Assembly (NCBI GenBank): GCA_017963875.1
Contig: JAGCTA010000309.1
Span: forward strand, 1-5,645
Length of the DNA stretch: 5,645 bases
Origin: Victivallales bacterium
GTDB lineage: Bacteria; Verrucomicrobiota; Lentisphaeria; Oligosphaerales; Oligosphaeraceae
Direction of reading: 5' to 3'
In this document: positions 1 to 5,645 of the stretch, in pieces
Layout: every line of letters starts with the position of its first letter
How positions within the stretch are numbered: the stretch's first letter is position 1
Translations under genes and position numbers: made by a program
The notes under the pieces: generated by a model
What the model was told of the DNA's origin: nothing
Seen by the model: only the letters and a program-made list of their open reading frames with translations
The model's database searches: none

Positions 1-1
1 A

Positions 2-1426
2 TGCCCGACATGCTCGGCGGACATCACGTTGCCAGATGGTCGTGTCATTAAGAAGAAGGACAATCCAAAGGTGTTTACTTCGACACGCTTCTTCCTATGG
101 GTGAATGATATAGCACGACACCTGAAAGAACGTCATCCAGACAAGGGAATCAAGACCAACGGCTATTTCCTTACTGAGGCACCTCCAGCCATCAATCTAG
201 AGGATAACATCATTACTAGTTACGCTCCGATTTTCAAGAATTCCAAGATTTCGATGGAACATCCTGATTGCAAGGAGGTTTTGGATAATCTCATTACTTG
301 GAGCAAGCGAACAAACAAGGTGATGCATCGTGAATACTATGGTTTGCAGAAAATGTTCCCTCGCCCGATCGATGGTATCGCCATGCAGGATTGGAGAGCG
401 ATTCTCAAGCACAGCAACATTACGCGAACCTATTCGGAGATGGTCTGCGATACGGAGAATCATTGGGACGGAGTAAAGTGCTGGGACATGAACGCGCCGA
501 TCTACTGGTGTCTCGCCAATGGCCCATGGGATCCCGAAGTCGATGTCGAGACGCTTCGCACGCAGTTCTTTACGCGTGTCTATGGCGAGGCAGCGAAAGA
601 CATGGCGGATTTCTACCATGCGGTCGAGAAGGCCTGGCTGACATTGCCTGGCCGTTCATCCTGGATGGACAATCCTTTCACGCTATGGGCGGCGGTGTTC
701 AGGAAATTCCCAGAACTCAAGGTGACTCTTGACAAATCCGTCGCGTCTGCGTCCTTGAAGAAGATGCCTCCGAATGGCAAAATCATGTTTGAACGGTTCC
801 GCAAGTGCTATGAGGAAATTGTCAATTCTTTACCGCAGTATTATGAATATCCAGTGACGCTTGTTTCGGCTCCGCCTGCGTTCGATCCATTCTTCGCCAA
901 TGCGCCGTGGAAGGACGCCGTGCCAATAAACGAATTCAAGGAAGAGGTGTATTTCAGCAAGGTATTCAAGGAGACGACGGATGTCCGCGTGCTGTCCGAT
1001 AAAGATAACCTGTATGTCGGTTGCCGTTGCACGGATGACTATGGTTTTGCAGTCAACGCCATGCCGTATCATGTGCAGCGTGAAGTCTGGCCGACTGGCG
1101 ACAAACTGGAAATCTGCATCGGCATCAATGACAAGGATATCTATCAGTTCGCCGTCGATTGCAACGGCAATTACTGCGACCTGCTAAACCGCAAGGCGGA
1201 ATGGAAGTCCAACGCATCGATTTATACTGAAAAGGACGCGAAGGGCTGGTCGCTGATGGTCATCATTCCGCTAAAGGATCTCAAGACGACGCTCGACGGA
1301 AAAATCTCCATGACGTTCCTGCGATACTTGAAGGACAAGCAGAACAAGAGCAGAGGCATCTTGGTCTGGCGCTTCGGCGTGCCAAATAGCGTCGATTCAT
1401 TCGTGCCCTTGAAGTTCAAGAAGTGA
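2..1426 (+). CDS. DUF4838 domain protein with C-terminal CBM9-like domain (5'-truncated)
   Basis: The frame is open to the left edge, so the start and N-terminal part are missing; about 474 residues are visible. The first visible residues include a CPTCS cysteine pair. The next roughly 220 residues resemble DUF4838 (Pfam), an uncharacterised, glycosidase-like family: note FFLWVNDIARHL, REYYGLQ and the segment around CWDMNAPIYW, followed by WDPEVDVETL and a YGEAA helix. After a helical linker, fragment residues of about 295-470 look like a CBM9-type beta-sandwich: the early FANAPWKDA, SDKDNLYVGCRC, GDKLEICIGI, a YQFAVDCNGNY strand, and KGWSLMVIIPLKDL. The protein ends naturally after this domain (LKFKK, TGA). 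The family is usually exported, so a role in binding or processing a glycan outside the cytoplasm is likely; that is inference, and I assign no catalytic residues. It lies upstream of a sugar-type ABC importer on the same strand, 280 bp away. The TTG at 29 is not a real start because the homology runs through it. Confidence 0.85.
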   Translation, partial: CPTCSADITLPDGRVIKKKDNPKVFTSTRFFLWVNDIARHLKERHPDKGIKTNGYFLTEAPPAINLEDNIITSYAPIFKNSKISMEHPDCKEVLDNLITWSKRTNKVMHREYYGLQKMFPRPIDGIAMQDWRAILKHSNITRTYSEMVCDTENHWDGVKCWDMNAPIYWCLANGPWDPEVDVETLRTQFFTRVYGEAAKDMADFYHAVEKAWLTLPGRSSWMDNPFTLWAAVFRKFPELKVTLDKSVASASLKKMPPNGKIMFERFRKCYEEIVNSLPQYYEYPVTLVSAPPAFDPFFANAPWKDAVPINEFKEEVYFSKVFKETTDVRVLSDKDNLYVGCRCTDDYGFAVNAMPYHVQREVWPTGDKLEICIGINDKDIYQFAVDCNGNYCDLLNRKAEWKSNASIYTEKDAKGWSLMVIIPLKDLKTTLDGKISMTFLRYLKDKQNKSRGILVWRFGVPNSVDSFVPLKFKK

Positions 1427-1439
1427 GCGACAATCTGGT

Positions 1440-1481
1440 GGAGGGACTGGTCATGGTCATGGTTTGAAGCCCAGTTCCTCC
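1440..1481 (+). terminator. Strong 11-bp hairpin after the DUF4838 gene
   Basis: GGAGGGACTGG (1440-1450) pairs with CCAGTTCCTCC (1471-1481) over 11 bp with one G-U wobble. The 20-nt loop holds a tandem TCATGG repeat (1451-1462). It begins 13 nt after the stop codon, a typical place for a transcript end. No U-tract follows, so it is not a canonical intrinsic terminator; it may instead protect the 3' end of the message from exonucleases. Confidence 0.4.
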
Positions 1482-1600
1482 TGCATGAGGATGATCAGCG
1501 GGATTCCGAGGAAGATTGGGAAGCACTTTTGACCAATAAAAAACAGTGGCAAAGTATCAGAAAATATCGAAAACTTTTCTTGGACAGCAACGATTCGGAA

Positions 1601-1628
1601 TTGAAAATTCGATTGTGTAGTATATTAT
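1601..1628 (+). promoter_or_regulatory. Candidate sigma-70-like promoter of the ABC importer operon
   Basis: TTGAAA (1601-1606) and TATTAT (1623-1628) are separated by 16 nt in the most AT-rich part of the window, about 80 nt before the binding-protein start. The -35 part overlaps a short palindrome, GAATT-GAA-AATTC (1598-1610), which could be an operator. This is a visual match only, and sigma-factor consensus sequences differ among the candidate phyla. Confidence 0.25.
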
Positions 1629-1706
1629 ATGATAAAGTATTATCAGAATTGCAGCGGATGTCGTCCCTGTCTTTGAATTAAAAAGTTTTTAACCCAAAAC
1701 ATTTCC

Positions 1707-2702
1707 ATGAATCGATACAATCTCTTTTTCACATTGTTGCTGGCGGTCTCTGCTGTCCTTTTTACGCTTGGCGTCATCAAGAAAGTTCGCCACATGCAGG
1801 AGCATTCTGCGTCTGGCAGCGGATGTAGGGCGGTGATTGCCGTCATACCCAAAGGCACGATCAACATGTGGTGGGATGTCGTGCGACAGGGGGCAGTGAA
1901 GGCAGGCGAGAAATACGGAGTCGATATCCGCTGGAATGGTCCAGAGGTCGAAACCGATAGGGAAAAACAGATTCAGGCAGTAAGGGATGCGCTTGTGCAG
2001 AATGTTGATGCCGTAGTGCTTGGTCCAAACGATTTCAAGGCACTGGTTCGCCCTATTGAGGAGGTTCACGAAAAAGGCATTCCGTGTGTGATCATCGATT
2101 CTGCTGCGGATACCGACGTATTCGATTCCTTTGCCGCAACAGACAACATCGCTGGCGGCGCGGATGCAGCGCGGCTGCTTGGCAAGGCGCTTGGCGGTCG
2201 TGGAGAGGTCCTGATTATCAAGTATGTTCCCAATTCAGCCTCCACTGATGGCCGTGCCCAGGGATTCCGCGAGACTCTCCAGAAGGAGTTTCCACAGATC
2301 ACCATTCTTGCTGAAGACTACACGGATGGAACAGTTGAAGGCGCACGGCAGAAGACAGGCGACCTGCTGACGCGCTTCCCGCAGACCACGGGTGTCTTTG
2401 CTGTCAATCAGCCGAGCGCGGTTGGCGCCTACAAAGCGATTCAGGCGCATGGAAAGGCAGGCTCGATGAAGTATGTCGGTTTTGATTCGGATTCCCTGCT
2501 TGTTCAGGCCATAGAGGACGGTTCCTGTGTTGGGCTGATCGTGCAGGATCCGCTCCAGATAGGCTTTGTTGGCGTGGAGACGGCGGTGAAGTTGCTCAAA
2601 GGCGAGAAGCCGCCCCGCGACATTCCCGTGCCAAGCATGGTTGTCACCCTTGAAAATCTCGCGGAAAAGAAAAAGACACACGCAGCCGCTCTAGGATTGT
2701 GA
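1707..2702 (+). CDS. Sugar ABC transporter substrate-binding protein (RbsB-like, periplasmic-binding fold type I)
   Basis: A 331-residue protein of the Peripla_BP_4/RbsB family, which captures a sugar or similar small ligand in the periplasm and delivers it to the permease. Residues 6-23 are strongly hydrophobic and are followed by KKVR. No lipobox or clear AxA cleavage site follows, so it may be a signal anchor rather than a cleaved signal peptide. The mature fold starts near residue 42 (VIAVIPKGTINMWWDVV). Family landmarks are DREKQIQAV (84-92), VDAVVLGP, IPCVIIDS (125-132), FAATDN (142-147), the hinge-side DGRAQGF (181-187), FAVNQ (231-235), YVGFDSD (256-262) and VQDPLQIG (279-286). Aligned by eye to E. 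coli RbsB, N53, D131, R183, N234, D260 and Q280 match ribose-contact positions, whereas S9, F15, F16 and R90 become K49, W55, W56 and S132. The ligand is therefore probably not ribose. It is the first gene of a three-gene operon. The start is ATG 1707, which has no Shine-Dalgarno sequence. Confidence 0.92.
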   Translation: MNRYNLFFTLLLAVSAVLFTLGVIKKVRHMQEHSASGSGCRAVIAVIPKGTINMWWDVVRQGAVKAGEKYGVDIRWNGPEVETDREKQIQAVRDALVQNVDAVVLGPNDFKALVRPIEEVHEKGIPCVIIDSAADTDVFDSFAATDNIAGGADAARLLGKALGGRGEVLIIKYVPNSASTDGRAQGFRETLQKEFPQITILAEDYTDGTVEGARQKTGDLLTRFPQTTGVFAVNQPSAVGAYKAIQAHGKAGSMKYVGFDSDSLLVQAIEDGSCVGLIVQDPLQIGFVGVETAVKLLKGEKPPRDIPVPSMVVTLENLAEKKKTHAAALGL

Positions 2703-2759
2703 TTCTTTTTCGCATATAAGATGTTGCAAAGATTTTCGGTTTCAAACGTTTTTGTCCAG

Positions 2760-4259
2760 ATGTCACAGAATACCACAGACTATTTCCTCCAGATGGAGGG
2801 CATTACCAAGCATTTTGGAACTGTCACTGCGCTGCACGATGTGACATTTGCCGTCCGTCGTGGAACTGTCTGCGCACTTTGCGGCGAAAACGGTGCTGGA
2901 AAATCGACGTTGATGAAAGTGCTTGCAGGAGTTCATCGCCCCGATGGAGGTCGTATTATTCTGGACGGCAATGAGATGCATTTTCAGAGGCCGAAAGACG
3001 CGTTGACTGCGGGCATTTCGATGCTTTATCAGGAAGTGGAATTGGCGGGGCATCTGACTGTCTATGAGAATGTCTTTCTCGGGCGTGAAATCCTTCGCGG
3101 AGGACTCTTGCGATGTATCGACTGCGACAAGGAGATTCAGACGGTTCGGGAACTTATCGAGAAGAACCACTTTCAACTTGACCCGCTGGATGTTGTTGCA
3201 GAGTTGTCGCCAGGCCAGTGTCAGTTGGTTGAATTGCTCAAGGCGATGCTTTCAGGCGCAAGGCTGATTGTGATGGATGAGCCGACATCCGCTCTTTCCG
3301 AGGGTGAGGCTGCCACGCTCTTCAAAATCATCCGACAGTTCAAGGAGCAGGGTATCACTATCATCTACATTTCGCACCGCCTTGAGGAGGTCCTTGCACT
3401 GGCGGATGACATCTGCGTGCTGCGGGACGGCGCGGTTGTTTTCAGCGCCCCTGCCTCTGAACTCACCGTGGACACACTAGTGCGCCAAATGGTCGGGCGT
3501 GAACTCTCGCAGTATTATCCGCCGCGTGAATCCAAGCCAGGCGACGTGCTTTTTGAGGCGCGCGGACTGACCACCGAACATATCAGGGATATCTCTTTCA
3601 CGGTGCGCACTGGTGAAATTGTCGGCATGGCTGGGCTTGTCGGCGCGGGGCGCAGCGAGACGGCGCAGGCGATTTTCGGCATTGACAAATTGCTTGCAGG
3701 TGAATGCCTGCTTAATGGAAAGGCACTTGCCATCCGTAGGCCTGCCGATGCTATCGCGGCTGGAATCGGTTTTCTGACGGAGGACCGCAAGCGCACGGGG
3801 CTGTGCACGGAGTTGCCTTGCAGTTGGAATATCACATTGCCAAACTACAGACGTCTTGGAATGGGAGGTCGTCTTTCGCTTGCGCGAGAGCGACAGGAAT
3901 GCCTTGAACTTGGGCAGAAGATGCACCTGAAATGGCACCAGCCAGAGGATCCAGCCTCCTCGCTTTCTGGCGGAAACCAGCAGAAACTCTTAGTTTCACG
4001 GTGGTTGCAAGCGGATTCGAGATTCCTGATCGTTGACGAGCCCACGCGCGGCATTGATGTCGGTGCCAAGGCCGAAATCTACGCATTGCTGAATGATCTG
4101 GCGGCTGCTGGCAAGGGAATTCTGTTGATTTCCTCGGAACTGCCTGAAATCCTCGGCATGTGCGACCGAGTTCTGGTGATGCGTGAAGGGCACCTTGCAG
4201 CCGACCTGAAGGTCGCCGAAACAACTGCGGTAGAGGTCATGCACAAAGCCGCCGTATAG
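2760..4259 (+). CDS. Sugar ABC transporter ATP-binding protein (RbsA/MglA-like, two NBDs)
   Basis: This cytoplasmic ATPase energises sugar import and has two fused nucleotide-binding domains, as is usual for CUT2 transporters (about 500 residues; 499 here). NBD1 is complete: Walker A GENGAGKS (42-49), Q-loop glutamine 91, signature LSPGQ (149-153), Walker B VMDEPTSAL with E174, and switch histidine 206 (ISHR). NBD2 has the degenerate features normal for this family: GLVGAGRS (292-299), with Arg for the Walker A Lys; signature LSGGN (402-406); Walker B IVDEPTRG (424-431); and ISSE, with Ser for the switch His. The start is chosen at ATG 2760 (MSQNTTDYF) because RbsA-type proteins begin only a few residues before the LQMEGITKHF strand. 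An in-frame ATG at 2721 would add 13 residues that look unlike the family. Neither start has a Shine-Dalgarno sequence. The gene lies 57 nt after the binding-protein gene and in the same frame. Confidence 0.94.
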   Translation: MSQNTTDYFLQMEGITKHFGTVTALHDVTFAVRRGTVCALCGENGAGKSTLMKVLAGVHRPDGGRIILDGNEMHFQRPKDALTAGISMLYQEVELAGHLTVYENVFLGREILRGGLLRCIDCDKEIQTVRELIEKNHFQLDPLDVVAELSPGQCQLVELLKAMLSGARLIVMDEPTSALSEGEAATLFKIIRQFKEQGITIIYISHRLEEVLALADDICVLRDGAVVFSAPASELTVDTLVRQMVGRELSQYYPPRESKPGDVLFEARGLTTEHIRDISFTVRTGEIVGMAGLVGAGRSETAQAIFGIDKLLAGECLLNGKALAIRRPADAIAAGIGFLTEDRKRTGLCTELPCSWNITLPNYRRLGMGGRLSLARERQECLELGQKMHLKWHQPEDPASSLSGGNQQKLLVSRWLQADSRFLIVDEPTRGIDVGAKAEIYALLNDLAAAGKGILLISSELPEILGMCDRVLVMREGHLAADLKVAETTAVEVMHKAAV

Positions 4260-4294
4260 CAAAACGTATAAGCAAAAATACAAGTCATTCCACT

Positions 4295-5272
4295 ATGAAC
4301 AAACTAGCCAAACAACTGCTGCCGTTTTCATCGTTGCTTTTCATCATTTCCCTATGGACATTTCTTGAGCCAGATACATTTCTGACGTTCCAAAACTTCA
4401 AGAACGTCCTAAGTAGTTCAGCCGCAAATGGCATCATTGCAGCAGGTATGACGTTTGTGATTATCACCGCAGGAATCGACCTTTCGGTCGGTTCCATGTT
4501 GGCAATGTGCGGGATACTCGGTTCCATTGCGATGCTTGCGCTTTCTGGGGCGGACTGGGCACAGATATCAGGTGGCGCGGCAATCGAACTCGGGGGCTTT
4601 GCCATGCTGGTTGGCACGCTGACAGGTATGGCTGTCGGCGCATTGTGCGGTTTTATCAACGGTGCTTTGGTGACTCGCCTGAAACTTGCGCCGTTCATCG
4701 TCACGCTCGGTTCCATGAGCATTTTCCGAGGCATTTCCCACATCATCAACTCTAGCCGTCCGATTTCAGTATCTTCATACAGTTGGCTGGACACGGGAAC
4801 CGTTGCAGGCGTTCCAGCCTCTGTGGTCATCTTCGCTCTGGTGCTTCTCGCAATGGGGTATGTACTGAAATATACGCCTTTTGGGCGTTATGCCTACGCC
4901 ATCGGCTCCAATCCGCAGACCGCCTATCACGCGGGTGTAAATGTTGACAAGATGCTCGTGTGGATTTACACCATCCTTGGTGCCCTTGTCGGTCTTGCCG
5001 CGATGATAATGACATCGCGCGCATCAAGCGCACAGCCATCGGCAGGGCTTTCCCTGGAACTGGATGTCATTGCGGCGGTCATCATTGGCGGATGTTCGCC
5101 GAGCGGCGGCAAGGGTACCATGCTTGGAACCCTCATTGGCTGTCTGCTTATCAGTTTTCTGCGCAACGGCTTGACGTTGCTTGGAGTAGTTGCGCAGATT
5201 CAACTGGTGGCGGTCGGCCTGATTATCATCATCGCCGTAACCAGCGACCGCCTTGCTGTAAGAAAAGGCTGA
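4295..5272 (+). CDS. Sugar ABC transporter permease (RbsC-like, BPD_transp_2)
   Basis: A 325-residue, very hydrophobic inner-membrane protein with about 8-10 predicted helices (for example near residues 8-24, 44-60, 66-84, 100-122, 172-190, 220-240, 255-290 and 300-316). It forms the channel of the importer, probably as a homodimer, since only one permease gene is present. Hallmarks of the ribose/xylose/galactofuranose permease family are ITAGIDLSVGS (57-67), INGALVTRLKLAPFIVTLGS (121-140), and the cytoplasmic coupling loop TPFGRYAYAIGSN (194-206) followed by the YHAGVNVDK segment. The C-terminal glycine-rich motif is GGCSPSGGKGTMLGTLIG (265-282), where relatives usually have a GGTS.SGG.GT.LGT-type sequence. 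Length and ends fit the family. It lies 35 nt after the ATPase stop and has an A-rich leader without a Shine-Dalgarno sequence. It is the last gene of the operon. Confidence 0.94.
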   Translation: MNKLAKQLLPFSSLLFIISLWTFLEPDTFLTFQNFKNVLSSSAANGIIAAGMTFVIITAGIDLSVGSMLAMCGILGSIAMLALSGADWAQISGGAAIELGGFAMLVGTLTGMAVGALCGFINGALVTRLKLAPFIVTLGSMSIFRGISHIINSSRPISVSSYSWLDTGTVAGVPASVVIFALVLLAMGYVLKYTPFGRYAYAIGSNPQTAYHAGVNVDKMLVWIYTILGALVGLAAMIMTSRASSAQPSAGLSLELDVIAAVIIGGCSPSGGKGTMLGTLIGCLLISFLRNGLTLLGVVAQIQLVAVGLIIIIAVTSDRLAVRKG

Positions 5273-5289
5273 ACGATACGAAACCGAGA

Positions 5290-5314
5290 CTTGACGATGA
5301 AATCGACCGTCAGG
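5290..5314 (+). terminator. Weak candidate hairpin terminator between convergent genes
   Basis: CTTGACG (5290-5296) pairs with CGTCAGG (5308-5314): 7 bp with one G-U wobble and an 11-nt loop. It starts 17 nt after the permease stop and is followed only by a loosely U-rich stretch (GGTTCTTC). It sits between convergent genes and could serve either strand. An alternative small stem, CGAT-GAA-ATCG (5295-5305), overlaps it. Nothing else recognisable lies in 5273-5352. Confidence 0.25.
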
Positions 5315-5352
5315 AGGTTCTTCACTGATTCAGGTCTTAGGATAACAAAGAA

Positions 5353-5645
5353 TTATAGGTTATAGTCTGGTCTGATGATGACGCCTTGCTCTGCTGAGCG
5401 GATGGCGGCGTCAGCGAATGCGACGGTCTTCGTGCCCTCGAAAACATCGGTTGGCGTCTGGACGCCTTTCTCAATGCATTCGGTAAATTCCTTCAATTCG
5501 CTGGTGACATTGTGGTTCTTGATGGATACTGGGATGTCAATGAATGAATTGGTGCCAGTGATTCCAAAAAGCATTTCTTCTGAGATTTTAATGGACGGGC
5601 TAGTATTGTCGCAGATGATGGTTCCCTTCGTGCCGTAGAGGCATG
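5353..5645 (-). CDS. Gfo/Idh/MocA family oxidoreductase, C-terminal fragment
   Basis: The minus-strand frame is open to the right edge of the window; 96 C-terminal residues are visible before TAA (5355-5353). They match the C-terminal alpha/beta domain of Gfo/Idh/MocA NAD(P)-dependent dehydrogenases: a strand with YGTKGTIICDN, then HNVTSELKEFTECIEKG (the family's 'leef..ai..G' helix), TPTDVFEGTKTVAFADAA, and the closing AAIRSAEQGVIIRP. The Rossmann domain and the EKP-type catalytic motif lie outside the window, so the substrate (sugar, inositol or another polyol) cannot be judged. The internal ATG at 5574 is not the start because the family match continues upstream of it. The gene converges on the ABC importer operon with an 80-bp gap. 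An enzyme acting on the imported compound is plausible but inferred only from proximity. Confidence 0.85.
   Translation of the reverse strand, partial: CLYGTKGTIICDNTSPSIKISEEMLFGITGTNSFIDIPVSIKNHNVTSELKEFTECIEKGVQTPTDVFEGTKTVAFADAAIRSAEQGVIIRPDYNL

Larger units (their letters stand above)
1427..1681 (+). pseudogene. Start-less 84-codon open frame, possible gene remnant
   Basis: Directly after the TGA of the DUF4838 gene, the same frame stays open for 84 codons until TAA at 1679. The only in-frame ATG is near the end (before SSLSLN), and there is no convincing upstream start. The translation looks like an amphipathic helical protein rather than random sequence: FEAQFLLHEDDQ, then RDSEEDWEALL, KKQWQSIRKYRK and a helix around LCSILYDKVLSELQ. 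It could be the tail of a lost gene, a tail once attached to the upstream protein, or chance. Against a real gene: an 11-bp hairpin overlaps its first part, its last third overlaps an AT-rich promoter-like stretch, and CBM9-like domains normally end where the upstream gene ends. I do not recognise the family. Confidence 0.25.

Noticed and set aside
1462..1624. Minus-strand open frame reading ...FPIFLGIPLIILMQEELGF..., which looks like a membrane-protein C-terminus
   Set aside because: It has no start codon and a stop just upstream. Its hydrophobic pattern is what the complement of the charged, amphipathic plus-strand frame would give. The plus-strand reading is slightly more protein-like, and neither is established.
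3477..3938. Long minus-strand open frames opposite the ATPase gene, also at 3832-4224 and 2763-3176
   Set aside because: The plus strand carries uninterrupted, family-matching ATPase motifs. The antisense translations are Arg/Ser/Pro-rich and match no family I know.
3633..4157. Degenerate second ATPase domain (Arg for the Walker A Lys, Ser for the switch His)
   Set aside because: This asymmetry is normal in RbsA/MglA-type double-NBD ATPases, not damage or novelty.
4285..4830. 181-codon minus-strand open frame opposite the permease gene
   Set aside because: It is a shadow of the permease coding sequence; the plus strand has clear RbsC-type motifs throughout.
4960..5328. 122-codon plus-strand open frame overlapping the permease and running past its end
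   Set aside because: It is out of frame with the permease, its composition is rich in Arg, His, Cys and Trp, and it lacks family features. It is a shadow frame.
5342..5364. Small inverted repeat ATAAC...GTTAT near the end of the minus-strand gene
   Set aside because: It has only 5 bp, is AT-rich and runs into the coding sequence; too weak to call a terminator.
5375..5638. 87-codon plus-strand open frame at the right end
   Set aside because: It lies opposite the Gfo/Idh/MocA C-terminal coding sequence, which has recognisable family motifs.

Overview
The window is a piece of a bacterial carbohydrate-uptake locus cut at both ends. The features suggest a Gram-negative bacterium of the Planctomycetota-Verrucomicrobiota-Lentisphaerota type, possibly a Lentisphaerota member. 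The reasons are a DUF4838 protein with a CBM9-like tail, an RbsB-type binding protein with a 'PKGT..WW' N-terminal motif, a Gfo/Idh/MocA protein nearby, moderate GC content, and starts without Shine-Dalgarno sequences. This placement rests on family recall and is not proven.

Layout: (1) Positions 2-1426, plus strand, hold the C-terminal part of a large secreted-type glycosidase-like protein (DUF4838 region plus CBM9-like domain). (2) Positions 1427-1706 lie between genes and hold a strong hairpin, an 84-codon open frame with no start codon that may be a gene remnant, and an AT-rich stretch with a plausible promoter. (3) Positions 1707-5272, plus strand, are a compact three-gene operon encoding a complete RbsB/RbsA/RbsC-type (CUT2-like) ABC importer: binding protein, double-NBD ATPase and permease. 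(4) Positions 5353-5645, minus strand, hold the C-terminal end of a Gfo/Idh/MocA-family oxidoreductase that converges on the operon.

How they may work together (inference): the DUF4838-CBM9 protein would process or bind a glycan outside the cytoplasm. The importer would take up a released sugar or related polyol, using a binding pocket that differs from E. coli ribose-binding protein at several positions. A Gfo/Idh/MocA enzyme could then oxidise or epimerise the imported compound. The substrate cannot be read from the sequence.

I see no mobile element, RNA gene or CRISPR array, and no clearly novel system. The least explained items are the start-less open frame at 1427-1681 with the overlapping 11-bp hairpin, and the apparently membrane-anchored binding protein.
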